Shown: piece after piece, positions 1 to 7,254 of the stretch | Position numbering within the stretch: position 1 is the first letter of the stretch | Layout: every line of letters begins with the position of its first letter | Source: Actinomycetota bacterium | GTDB taxonomy: Bacteria > Actinomycetota > AC-67 | Length of the DNA: 32,718 bases | Reading direction: 5' to 3' | NCBI GenBank assembly: GCA_020201525.1 | Contig: JAIVGO010000009.1 | Location: forward strand, 1-32,718 | Position numbers and translations under genes: made by a program | The notes under the pieces: generated by a model | Told to the model about the DNA's origin: nothing | Databases searched by the model: none | The model's input: the letters and a program-made list of their open reading frames with translations, nothing else

Positions 1-97
1 CGCCCACGTACACCGCGATCGACGCCGATCGCGCGTCGGGCATGTCCTTGACCAGCACGCGGACGCCATTCGGGAGGACCACGCGCTCGTATTGCAC
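1..97 (-). CDS. M16 family zinc peptidase, N-terminal fragment
   Basis: Only the first 32 codons lie in the window; the gene continues beyond base 1. Reading leftward from the GTG at 97 gives a start like YERVVLPNGVRVL followed by a segment like ARSASIAVYVG, the usual beginning of M16 (insulinase/mitochondrial-processing-peptidase-like) proteins (YxxxxLxNGLxVL... SVSVGVWV). The HxxEH zinc site would lie about 20 residues further on and is not visible. The start is 24 bases after the HemB-like stop codon. No Shine-Dalgarno is seen, but a TAGCGT box (positions 110-105, read leftward) sits 7 bases before the GTG, so a leaderless transcript is possible; read-through from the upstream gene is equally likely. 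Confidence 0.72.
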   Translation of the reverse strand, partial: MQYERVVLPNGVRVLVKDMPDARSASIAVYVG

Positions 98-121
98 GAC
101 TACGACGCTAGCAGGGAGGCA

Positions 122-1066
122 CTACTCGGCCGCGTTCCACGCTCCGTAGCTGATCACGAGGTCCGCGCCCGCGCGCCGCGACGCCGCGAGCGTCTCGCGC
201 TCGGCGGCCTGCGCATCGAGGTCCTCGGCGGCGTCGACGAACGCGGCATGCTCGTCGGCGGTGTGGAACGAGATGAGCGGACGTTTCGCCAGTGGGCGCA
301 GCCCGGCGACGATGTCGAGCGCCGGGGTGCCCGGCTTGACCACGACCGCATCCGCGCCCTCCCCCACATCGCGCAGCGCGCGGGCGCGCGACGCGCTCGG
401 ATCGTCGGCGGCGAGCAGCGGCACGGCACGCTCGCGGACCGGCGTGCTCTGCACGAGGATGCGGTGCACGGCGTACAGGCTGCTCTCGAGCTTCGCCATC
501 GCCGCGACCGGAACGTCGTCGTGCCCGCCGGCGAGGGCGCGCCGGAGCGCGGCGACGCTGCCGTCGAGCATGCCCGATGGGATCACCAGATCCGCGCCTG
601 CGTCGGCGTGAGCGACCGCGATCTCGCCGAGCCGCTCGAGCGTCCCGGCCACGTCGGCCGAGCCGTCTCGGAAGAGGACGCACTGCCCGTGCTCGGTGTA
701 CGCGCACACGCACACGTCGGTGGCGATCCCCAGCTCGGGGACCGCTTCCTTCACCGCCCGGACCCCGCGCTGGACGATGTGGTCGCGCTCGCTCGCGATG
801 TACGCGCGGCTGTCCTTGCGGTCGGTCGCGCCGAAGAGGAGGAGTCCGGCGAATCCGGCGGAGGCCGCGGCCCGCGCGTCGCGCACGAGCTCGGTGAGCG
901 AGAGACGCTCGAGCTGCCCGGTCCCCTCGACCCGCTCGCGGTCCTCGACCGATGCCGAGACGACGAGCGGGAGGATCATCCGCGACGCGAGGCCATCGCC
1001 ACGCAGCCCCCGCGCCCACGCCGGGTGCTCCGCGAGGGGGCGTCGCGCGACGGTGTCCTGACCCAC
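122..1066 (-). CDS. Diverged HemB-like (porphobilinogen synthase family) protein
   Basis: The 314-residue product has the fold signature of delta-aminolevulinic acid dehydratase, which condenses two 5-aminolevulinates to porphobilinogen in tetrapyrrole synthesis. Visible family features are MILPLVV near residue 30, LLLFGATDRKDSRAY near 76-89, the zinc cysteines in DVCVCAYTEHGQC (C119, C121, C129), GADLVIPSGMLDG near 158-169, and both active-site lysines (K192 in AMAKLESS, K244 in VVVKPG). However, the usual DRxxYQMDP segment between the lysines, which carries substrate-binding arginines, is absent, and the C-terminal YxVSGEY segment is replaced by FHTADEH. It may therefore be a paralogue with altered substrate rather than the housekeeping enzyme. 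The GTG start is preceded 6 bases upstream by a TACCAT -10-like box, suggesting a leaderless mRNA. It reads toward the M16 peptidase gene. Confidence 0.75.
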   Translation of the reverse strand: MGQDTVARRPLAEHPAWARGLRGDGLASRMILPLVVSASVEDRERVEGTGQLERLSLTELVRDARAAASAGFAGLLLFGATDRKDSRAYIASERDHIVQRGVRAVKEAVPELGIATDVCVCAYTEHGQCVLFRDGSADVAGTLERLGEIAVAHADAGADLVIPSGMLDGSVAALRRALAGGHDDVPVAAMAKLESSLYAVHRILVQSTPVRERAVPLLAADDPSASRARALRDVGEGADAVVVKPGTPALDIVAGLRPLAKRPLISFHTADEHAAFVDAAEDLDAQAAERETLAASRRAGADLVISYGAWNAAE

Positions 1067-1072
1067 GTTCCC

Positions 1073-1092
1073 ATGGTAGTCAGGACTAGCAT
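1073..1092. promoter_or_regulatory. Divergent -10-like boxes between hemB-like and C39 genes
   Basis: Between the leftward GTG at 1066 and the rightward GTG at 1101 there are only 34 bases. A leftward TACCAT (1078-1073) lies 6 bases before the first start, and a rightward TAGCAT (1087-1092) lies 8 bases before the second. Both match TANNNT at the spacing expected when transcription begins at the start codon. Neither start has a convincing Shine-Dalgarno. No clear -35 element is seen. Confidence 0.4.
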
Positions 1093-1100
1093 TCCCCTTG

Positions 1101-1867
1101 GTGGGTCACCTGCGACCGCTGCTCGTGGCGCTCTTGGCGGCAGCGGTGCTCGCATCGGTCCCGCGGGTCGCGCGCGCCGATGACAACGGTGCGGCCCTCC
1201 CCGCGAAGGCGGACGTCGGGCCGATGCGCCACCTGTGGCAGACCCTCAACAACTGCGGTCCCGCGTCGGTGGTGATGGCGCTGTCGACCCTCGGCGTCGA
1301 CGCGGATCAGGAGGAGGCGCGGCTCGCGCTGCGCGGTGCCGATGTCCGGCGCGGGATGGGTCCCGGCGGCGTCGACCCGTGGGTGAGCTCGCGGTACGGG
1401 CTGCGGTCGGTGTCGCGGCTCAACGGCACGATCGACCTCATGAAGCAGTTCGTCGCGAACGGCTTCGCGCCGATGGTCACGCAGTGGATGCAGGACCCCA
1501 CGGTCTCGCGCATCGCGCACTGGCGCACGGTGCGCGGCTACGACGATGACCTCGGGGTCTTCTACGTGAACGACCCGATGCTCGGTGCGAACGTCCCGCT
1601 CTCCTATGAATGGTTCAACGCCAACTGGCAGCCGTTCAGCTATCGCTGGATGGTCATCTACCGGGCGGACGACGCGACGAAGGTGGAGCGGATCGTCGGC
1701 GCCGACTGGAGCGAGATCGGGATGCGCGACCGCTTCTACGCGCGGGCGAAGGCGGACGCGTACGCGCAGGAGACGAGCGCAGCGTGGCTCGCGTACGGCG
1801 AGGCGGCGTACCAGGACGGCTGGTTCGCCGAGGCGGTCGCCGCCTTCGAGCGCGGCATGCAGCTCGG
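1101..1867 (+). CDS. Secreted C39-like cysteine peptidase with TPR-like tail, 3' end lost
   Basis: The protein begins with a signal peptide (HLR, then a hydrophobic PLLVALLAAAVLASVP stretch, cleavage near ARA/DD). It continues with a papain-like C39_2 domain: catalytic Cys in TLNNCGPASVVMAL, catalytic His in HWRTVRGYDDD, and the NDP that follows a FYV strand. A TPR-like helix pair (AYGEAAYQDGWFAEAV) follows. Relatives continue for tens more residues after the AFxRALxLG motif; here the recognisable sequence stops at QLG (base 1867). Beyond that the frame stays open to 3224, but only as the antisense shadow of the aminotransferase. A TTG at 1098 is an alternative start; GTG 1101 is favoured by its distance from the TAGCAT box. 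Given as truncated or chimeric at its 3' end. Confidence 0.7.
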
Positions 1868-1879
1868 CTCCGCCGAGCT
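1861..1879. repeat. Perfect inverted repeat at the C39/aminotransferase junction
   Basis: The sequence is AGCTCGGC-TCC-GCCGAGCT, an 8-base stem with a 3-base loop. The left arm is the last recognisable coding sequence of the rightward C39 gene (QLG). The right arm is, on the other strand, the last recognisable coding sequence of the leftward aminotransferase (ELG). It could act as a bidirectional terminator hairpin, but there is no T-run on either side, and its coincidence with the loss of both C-termini points to a recombination or chimera breakpoint. Confidence 0.7.
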
Positions 1880-2858
1880 CCGAGATGTCGCAGAGGATGT
1901 AGTACGCGCCCTCGGGAAGCCGCGGCTTGAAGCCGGCGCGATCGAGCGCGGCGAACAGCGTGTCGCGCCGCTCGCGGTAGTGCGCCGAGAGGTCGCGGTA
2001 ATAGGGCGCGCCGAGGGTCAGCCCCGCGGCGACAGCCTCTTGGAGCGGAGCGGGCGCGCCGACGGTGAGGAAGTCATGCACCTTGCGGATCCCGTTCGTA
2101 AGCTGCGGCGCCGCGACGATCCAGCCCACCCGCCACCCGGTGACCGAGAACGTCTTGGAGGCGCCGGAGATCGTCACGGTCCGATCGGCCATCCCGTCGA
2201 GCGTCGCGATCGGGATGTGCGGGCCGCCGTAGCGGATGTGCTCGTAGATCTCGTCGGTCACCGCGATGACGTCGTGCTCGCGACACAGCCCGGCGATGAG
2301 CTCGAGCTCGTCCTTCGTGAAGATCCGCCCGCTCGGGTTGTTCGGCGTATTCACGATGATCGCCTTGGTCCGCGTGTTGAACGCCGCCCGCAGCTCGTCC
2401 GGATCGAACGTGTACGCGGGCGCGCGAAGCGGCACGAAGACCGGCTTCGCGCCGCAGATGGCCGCATCGGGCCCGTAGTTCTCGTAGAACGGCTCGAGCA
2501 CGATCACTTCGTCGCCCGGGTCGACGATCGCAAGGAGCGTCGAGACCATCGCCTCGGTCGAGCCGCACGTGACCGTGAGCATCGTCTCGGGATCGACGGC
2601 CATCCCGTACGTCTCGCCGTAGCTCTTCGCGAGGGCGTCGCGCAGCGTCTTGCTCCCCCACGTGATCGCGTACTGGTTGATGTCCGCGTCGATGGCCCGC
2701 TTCGCGGCGTCCTTGAGGAGGTCGGGCGCGGGGAAGTTCGGGAACCCCTGGGCCAGGTTGATGCCGCCGTACGTCGCGCAGAGCCGGGTCATCTCTCGGA
2801 TCACGGACTCGGTGAAGCCTTCGGTGCGGACGGCGAGCGCGCGCTTCGAGACCTTCAA
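1872..2858 (-). CDS. Class I PLP-dependent aminotransferase, C-terminus missing
   Basis: About 329 residues of a class I/II aminotransferase (kynurenine/aspartate aminotransferase-like) are recognisable. They include INLAQGFPNFPAP near 33-45, QYAITWGSKTLRDALA near 62-77, NTPNNPSGRIFT near 170-181, the TDEIYEHIRY strand near 201-210, and the PLP lysine in SGASKTFSVTGWRVGW (K235). Family members run to about 380-400 residues and end in a small domain with a substrate-carboxylate arginine. Here the homology stops at ILCDISELG, at base 1872, and the open frame then runs on as antisense of the C39 gene to 1086. The TTG start at 2858 overlaps the TGA of the dehydrogenase (TTGA) and gives the usual SKRAL start, so it is preferred. 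It is the third gene of a leftward operon. As assembled, it is probably non-functional. Confidence 0.8.
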
Positions 2859-3808
2859 TACCCGATCGTCCGGTCGACGAGGTTGAGGAGCGGCTCGCCG
2901 GCCTTGAACCGGCGGACGTTCTCGGTGACGAGCGCGAGGCTGCGCTCGCGGACCTTCGGCGACGAGTTGGAGACGTGCGGCGTCAGGATCGCGTTGTCGA
3001 GCGACCAGAGCGCGCTTGACGCGGGCAGCGGCTCGGTCTCGAAGACGTCCAGCGCCGCGCCGCCGATCCGCTTTTCCGCGAGCGCGGCCGCGAGGGCGGC
3101 CTCGTCGACGATCGGGCCGCGCGCGATGTTGATCACCCACGCGGTCGGCTTCAGCGCGCGCAGCACCGCGGCCGACACCATCCCCTTCGTCTGCGGCGTG
3201 AGCGCCGCCGTGACGGCGAGGTAGTCCGCTTCGCCGGCGACCTCGATCAGGCGGTCGGGCGACACCACCCGCGCGACGCCGGGCGCAGGCCGGGTGGCGT
3301 CGCGGCGCACGCCGATCACACGCATGCCGACGCCGGTGGCCAGGCGGGCCAGCTCGCCGCCGATGCTGCCCAGGCCGAGGATGACGAGCGTCGCGTCGCG
3401 GACCTCGGCGTGCGGCACCTCACGTTGCCACTCGTGACGGCTCTGCGCGGCGAGGTGCTCGGGGACGCGCTTGGCCGCCGCGAAGATCATCGCGATCACG
3501 TGCTCGGCGATCGGCACGTCATAGGCGCCGCTGTTGTTCGTGAGGAGCACGCGCTCGTAGGTCGCCAGCTCCGGGACGTGGCGATCGACCCCGGCCGAGA
3601 ACGTGTGCACCCAGCGCAGCGTCGGCACGCCGGCGAGGACCGTGCGGAGCCGCTCGCTGCTGAAGCCGCCGAACGCGGCCTCGGCGTCCACGGCGGTGCC
3701 GAGCGTCTCGCCCTGCACCGCGACGATCCGGTCGTCCGGCAGCGCGGCCCGCAGCGTGTCGGCGCTCGGCATCGAGGCCCAGTTCCCGAATACCGCGATC
3801 GTCGTCAC
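2855..3808 (-). CDS. D-isomer-specific 2-hydroxyacid dehydrogenase
   Basis: The 317-residue product is a full-length NAD(P)-dependent 2-hydroxyacid dehydrogenase that interconverts 2-oxo acids and D-2-hydroxyacids in the cytosol. Visible features are the dinucleotide-binding LGLGSIGGELARLA (near 144-157), the catalytic arginine in INIARGPIVDE (R230), the glutamate in ALDVFETEPLP (E259) and the histidine in ILTPHVSN (H278). The GVRRD after the second strand (near 166-170) suggests NADP rather than NAD, because an arginine replaces the usual acidic residue. The GTG start at 3808 overlaps the TGA of the upstream Nudix gene (GTGA), and the stop overlaps the TTG of the aminotransferase. A dehydrogenase beside an aminotransferase suggests shared 2-oxo acid chemistry, but the substrate cannot be read from sequence. 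Confidence 0.9.
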   Translation of the reverse strand: MTTIAVFGNWASMPSADTLRAALPDDRIVAVQGETLGTAVDAEAAFGGFSSERLRTVLAGVPTLRWVHTFSAGVDRHVPELATYERVLLTNNSGAYDVPIAEHVIAMIFAAAKRVPEHLAAQSRHEWQREVPHAEVRDATLVILGLGSIGGELARLATGVGMRVIGVRRDATRPAPGVARVVSPDRLIEVAGEADYLAVTAALTPQTKGMVSAAVLRALKPTAWVINIARGPIVDEAALAAALAEKRIGGAALDVFETEPLPASSALWSLDNAILTPHVSNSSPKVRERSLALVTENVRRFKAGEPLLNLVDRTIGY

Positions 3809-4416
3809 TGGAATACCGCCCGGCCGGCGGGCTCGGCGGCGTCGCGCAGCATCGTGCGCTGGAGCACGCTCATGTCGGCGGGCGGATCGCCGGGGTCCAC
3901 CAGCCGGACTTCGAGCGTCTCGCTCGAGGGGGTCGCGGCACCGCCGGTCACGCGCGCGCGGAAGAGGCAGATGTAGAACTGGTATGGCGACGTGGTCGCG
4001 AATCGCTTGTTGTCGTACACCCCGACGAGCCGCTCGATCTCGGCCTCGAAGCCGGTCTCCTCCCCGAACTCGCGCAGCGCGTTCTCGGACGGCGACGAGC
4101 CGATCTCCGCGTAGCCGCCCGGAATGGCCCAGCGCCTGTTGTCGGAGCGCTGGATGAGGACGGCGTGTCCCGCATCGTCGAAGGCCGCGACGCTGCAGCC
4201 GGTCTTCGGGGTCGGGATGCCGATGTCCGGCAGGTATGGCCGCTCGGGCGTGAAGTCGGCATCGATCGTGAGCGCCGCCATGGCCTCGGCGATCGCGAGC
4301 ATGCGCAGGTAGCGATCCTTGTCGTAGCTGCCCTCTGCGTACAGCAGACCGGTCTTCGCCATCCCGCCGAGCTCGTGCGCCCAGAACCGCAGCTGCTCCG
4401 ACGGGGGGATCTGCAT
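3805..4416 (-). CDS. Nudix hydrolase with NUDIX_N_2-type N-terminal domain
   Basis: The 203-residue protein has a helical N-terminal region (EQLRFWAHELGGMAKTGL... KDRYLRMLAIAEAMA) like the extra domain of ADP-ribose-type Nudix enzymes. It is followed by the Nudix fold (TPKTGCSVAAFDDAGHAVLIQR, WAIPGGYAEIG). The Nudix box is GGYAEIGSSPSENALREFGEETGF: the REFGEE metal-binding core is intact, but the first glutamate of GX5E is serine. It would hydrolyse a nucleoside diphosphate linked to another group; the substrate is unknown. The ATG at 4416 is the first gene of a leftward operon. A TAGTAT box ends 9 bases before the ATG and no Shine-Dalgarno is present, so the mRNA is probably leaderless. Confidence 0.88.
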   Translation of the reverse strand: MQIPPSEQLRFWAHELGGMAKTGLLYAEGSYDKDRYLRMLAIAEAMAALTIDADFTPERPYLPDIGIPTPKTGCSVAAFDDAGHAVLIQRSDNRRWAIPGGYAEIGSSPSENALREFGEETGFEAEIERLVGVYDNKRFATTSPYQFYICLFRARVTGGAATPSSETLEVRLVDPGDPPADMSVLQRTMLRDAAEPAGRAVFQ

Positions 4417-4424
4417 CGTGCTCG

Positions 4425-4431
4425 CATACTA
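4425..4431. promoter_or_regulatory. Near-symmetric divergent -10 element
   Basis: Only 23 bases separate the ATG of the Nudix gene (4416, leftward) from the ATG of the DUF554 gene (4440, rightward). The central CATACTA reads CATACT rightward, exactly 9 bases before the right ATG, and TAGTAT leftward, exactly 9 bases before the left ATG. This geometry fits a shared bidirectional promoter for two leaderless mRNAs. Confidence 0.45.
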
Positions 4432-4439
4432 GCCAGCCG

Positions 4440-5147
4440 ATGTGGGCCACCGGGACGCTGCTGAACCTCGCGACCGTCCTCGTCGGCGGCCTCGTGGGCA
4501 CGTTCCTCGGTGACCGGCTCACCATCCGGCTCCGCGACAATGTCGTCGCCGGCGTCGGGCTCTTCGTGGCGGTCATGGGCATCAAGTTCGCGATCGACAC
4601 GGCGAGCCTCCTCTATCTGCTCGGTGCCGTGCTCGTGGGCGGGATCGTCGGATCGCTCGCCGGCATCGAGCGGCGGCTCAACGAGCTCGGCGCTGCGATC
4701 CAGCGGCGCTTCGCGACGCCGGGACGCACGAGCACGATCGCCGAGGGCTTCGTCACCGCGAGCATCGTGTTCTGTGTCGGGCCGCTGACGTTCCTGGGCG
4801 CGATCCGCAACGGGCTCTCCGGCGACGCGTCGCTCCTCGCGATCAAGAGCGTGCTTGATGGGTTCACCGCGATCGCCTTCGCCGCGACGCTCGGCTGGGG
4901 TGTGCTCCTGTCGCTCGCCGTCATCCTCGTGTACCAAGGCGGACTCGCCGCCGGTGCCTCCGTGTTCGCGAGCCTGCTCAATGATGCGCAGCTGCGCGAG
5001 ATGAACGCGGTCGGCGGGCTGCTGCTCGTCGGCGTAGGGTTGAAGCTGCTGAAGATCCGCGACGTGCAGGTGGCCGACTACCTGCCCGCGATCGCGGTGG
5101 CCCCGCTGCTCGTCGCGGCGGTCGCGGCGTTCGGAGGCGCGAAATGA
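4440..5147 (+). CDS. DUF554 family membrane protein
   Basis: The 235-residue integral membrane protein matches the DUF554 (YdfK/YqgA) pattern. It has an N-terminal GTLLNLATVLVGGLVGTFLGDRL, a GLFVAVMGIKFAID segment, and a central ASIVFCVGPLTFLGAIRNGLSGDASLLAIKS-like core (about residues 107-140). Near the C-terminus it has EMNAVGGLLLVGVGLKLLKI. About six or seven hydrophobic segments are visible. The family is widespread and its role is unproven; transport is suspected. The ATG is 24 bases from the divergent Nudix start. Its stop overlaps the next ATG (ATGA), so it is translationally coupled to the threonine aldolase. Confidence 0.9.
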   Translation: MWATGTLLNLATVLVGGLVGTFLGDRLTIRLRDNVVAGVGLFVAVMGIKFAIDTASLLYLLGAVLVGGIVGSLAGIERRLNELGAAIQRRFATPGRTSTIAEGFVTASIVFCVGPLTFLGAIRNGLSGDASLLAIKSVLDGFTAIAFAATLGWGVLLSLAVILVYQGGLAAGASVFASLLNDAQLREMNAVGGLLLVGVGLKLLKIRDVQVADYLPAIAVAPLLVAAVAAFGGAK

Positions 5148-6211
5148 AGACCCTCGAGTTCCGCAGCGACACCTTCACGCTCCCGACTCCGGCGATGCGC
5201 AAGGCGATGGCCGACGCGGAGGTCGGCGACGATCAGTACGGCGAGGATCCGACGGTGAACCGGCTCGAGGAGCGTGCCTCCGAGCTCGTCGGCAAGGAAG
5301 CCGGCGTGTACGTCGCGAGCGGCATGCTCGGGAACCTCTGCGGCGTGCTGTCGCAGGCCGGCCGCGGCGACGAGGTCATCCTCGGCGACATGGCGCACAT
5401 CTACCAGAACGAGATGGGCGCCTTCACGGTCCTCGGCGGCCTGCACGGGCGCGTCGTCCCGAACCGCGACGGCATGCCGTCGCTCGAGGACATCGAGGCC
5501 GCGATCCGTCCGGTCTCCGGCAACATGCCGCGCTCGGCGCTCCTCTGCCTCGAGAACTCGCACAACAATTGCGGCGGCTCCGTCCTCACCGGCGGGCAGA
5601 CCCGCGCGGCGGCGGACCTCGCGCATGGACGCGGGCTCAAGGTCCACCTGGATGGCGCGCGCATCTTCAACGCGGCCGCGGCGCTGGGCGTCGACGTGCG
5701 GGAGCTCACCGGCCCGGTCGACACGGTGCAGTTCTGCTTCTCGAAGGGCCTCTCGGCGCCGGTCGGCTCGATCCTCTGCGGACCGCGTGACACGGTCGCG
5801 CGGGCGCGTAAGGTGCGGAAGCTCCTCGGCGGCGCGATGCGGCAAGCCGGCGTCATCGCCGCCGCGGCGCTCGTCGGCCTCGAGACCATGCGCGACCGGC
5901 TCGTCGAGGACCATGTGAACGCCCGCGCGCTCGCCGACGGCCTCGCGGCGATCCGCGGGATCAAGATCGAGCCGGCGAGGGTCGTCACGAACATCGTGTC
6001 CTTCGAGGTCGACCGCGGCGCGATGGACGCGGGCGACTTCCAGAAGGCCTGCGCGGACCGCGGCCTGCGGATCTCGCGCTACCTGGGCAACTCGCCGCGC
6101 CTCCGGATGGTGACGCACGCGAACGTGTCACACGCGGACGTCGACGCGGCCCTCTCGATCATGAGCGGCGTGCTCTCGGGCAAGCGGGAGCCCGTGACGG
6201 CCTCGGGCTAG
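5144..6211 (+). CDS. ltaE: Low-specificity L-threonine aldolase
   Basis: The 355-residue PLP enzyme of the beta-eliminating lyase family cleaves L-threonine or L-allo-threonine to glycine and acetaldehyde in the cytosol. Visible features are the N-terminal FRSDTFTLPTPAMRKAM, the GDDQYGEDPTVNRLEE segment, GDMAHIYQNE with the PLP-stacking histidine (H85), HLDGARIFNAA with D170 and R173, and the PLP lysine in FCFSKGLSAPVGS (K201). It is full length for the family. It overlaps the DUF554 gene by four bases (ATGA), which may link glycine/threonine metabolism to a transport step. Confidence 0.93.
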   Translation: MKTLEFRSDTFTLPTPAMRKAMADAEVGDDQYGEDPTVNRLEERASELVGKEAGVYVASGMLGNLCGVLSQAGRGDEVILGDMAHIYQNEMGAFTVLGGLHGRVVPNRDGMPSLEDIEAAIRPVSGNMPRSALLCLENSHNNCGGSVLTGGQTRAAADLAHGRGLKVHLDGARIFNAAAALGVDVRELTGPVDTVQFCFSKGLSAPVGSILCGPRDTVARARKVRKLLGGAMRQAGVIAAAALVGLETMRDRLVEDHVNARALADGLAAIRGIKIEPARVVTNIVSFEVDRGAMDAGDFQKACADRGLRISRYLGNSPRLRMVTHANVSHADVDAALSIMSGVLSGKREPVTASG

Positions 6212-6250
6212 GCGTTCTAGGCGAGGGAGGGCTTTGCCCGACCGAGCCGC

Positions 6251-6298
6251 AGGGCCCCCGAAACCGCAGGGGCAGGGGCCCTGGGCGCGAAGCGCGCC
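6251..6298. terminator. GC-rich hairpins between convergent genes
   Basis: The 110-base gap between the rightward threonine aldolase and the leftward permease gene holds AGGGCCCC (6251-6258) paired with GGGGCCCT (6275-6282), then GGCGCG-AAG-CGCGCC (6284-6298). GAAACC (6260-6265) can also pair with GGTTTC (6311-6316). There is no U-tract, so this is either a non-canonical bidirectional terminator or a transcript-end stabiliser. Confidence 0.4.
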
Positions 6299-6321
6299 GA
6301 AGGCGGCGAAGGTTTCAGGGT

Positions 6322-7254
6322 TCAATGGCTCTCGTGCGTCTTGAGCCGCGGGTCGAGCGCATCGCGTAGCCCGTCGCCGATGAGGTACAGGCAGAGCACC
6401 GTCAGGAAGATCATCACGCCGGGCGACACGACGAGCCACCACGCACGGACGAAGTACGAGGCCCCGCCGGTCAGCATGTTCCCCCAGCTCGGCGTCGGCG
6501 GCAGGATGCCCAGGCCGAGGAAGCTCAGCGCGGACTCGAGGAGGACGATCCCTCCGACGTCGATGGCCGCCAGGATGAAGATCAGCGGCAGCACGTTCGG
6601 CAGGATGTGCTTGAAGATCACACGGGCGTGGGTGGCGCCGATCGCGTGGGCCGACGTGATGTACTCCCGTTCGCGAAGCGAGATCGTCTGCCCGCGGCAG
6701 TAGAGCGTGATCCCGGTCCAGTTCAGGAGCCCGATGATCGCGATGAGGGTCAGCGGACCGGGCTGCCAGAGCGCCGCGATGATGAGCAGCAGGTAGATCT
6801 GCGGGATCCCGTTCAGCGTCGTGATGAGCCAGTTGATGAAGTCGTCGAACGGTCCACGGAAGTAGCCGGCCGCGAGCCCCACCGGCACCCCGACGAGGAA
6901 GTTCACGAGCGCGGCGACGAATCCGACGAACAGCGAGACCTGCCCTCCGAACAGCAGCCGTACGACCTGGCTGCGACCCACCTCGTCGGTACCGAGCAGA
7001 TAGGCCGGCGGGTCGAACGACGGTTTCTCGTACGTGTGGAAGAGGTCCTGCTGCTCGAACTTGTAGTGGAAGACGTTGTCCGCGAACACGGGCGCGAGGA
7101 TCGAGAGGAGCGCGAGGAGCACCAGGGTCACCGACGCGGCGATCGTCAGCCGATCGCGGCGCAGCTTGTACCAGGCGTTGTCCCACAGGCTCCGTGAGGG
7201 CCGCGCCTCGGCGGGGACGATGACCCCGCCCGCGGTCGCGGCTGCGGTCGCCAC
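6322..7254 (-). CDS. Peptide ABC transporter permease, DppC/OppC type
   Basis: The 310-residue inner-membrane permease belongs to the dipeptide/oligopeptide importer family. It has a soluble N-terminus, a first TM (TIAASVTLVLLALLSILAP), the OppC_N-type LLGTDEVGRSQVVRLLFGGQVSL segment in the periplasmic-facing loop, and five further hydrophobic segments. The EAA loop that contacts the ATPase is EYITSAHAIGATHARVIFKHILPN, and DPRLK lies near the C-terminus. The GTG start shares one base with the TAG of the upstream permease (TAGTG), so the two are co-translated. The gene ends the operon; the ATPase genes that would normally follow are absent. Confidence 0.92.
   Translation of the reverse strand: MATAAATAGGVIVPAEARPSRSLWDNAWYKLRRDRLTIAASVTLVLLALLSILAPVFADNVFHYKFEQQDLFHTYEKPSFDPPAYLLGTDEVGRSQVVRLLFGGQVSLFVGFVAALVNFLVGVPVGLAAGYFRGPFDDFINWLITTLNGIPQIYLLLIIAALWQPGPLTLIAIIGLLNWTGITLYCRGQTISLREREYITSAHAIGATHARVIFKHILPNVLPLIFILAAIDVGGIVLLESALSFLGLGILPPTPSWGNMLTGGASYFVRAWWLVVSPGVMIFLTVLCLYLIGDGLRDALDPRLKTHESH

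Noticed and set aside
1086..3140. 684-residue leftward open frame covering the aminotransferase and beyond
   Set aside because: Only the part from 2858 to about 1872 is aminotransferase; the ends are antisense of the C39 gene and of the dehydrogenase, with Arg/His-rich shadow composition.
1868..3224. Rightward continuation of the C39 open frame
   Set aside because: It is the antisense of the aminotransferase and dehydrogenase and shows no domain of its own.
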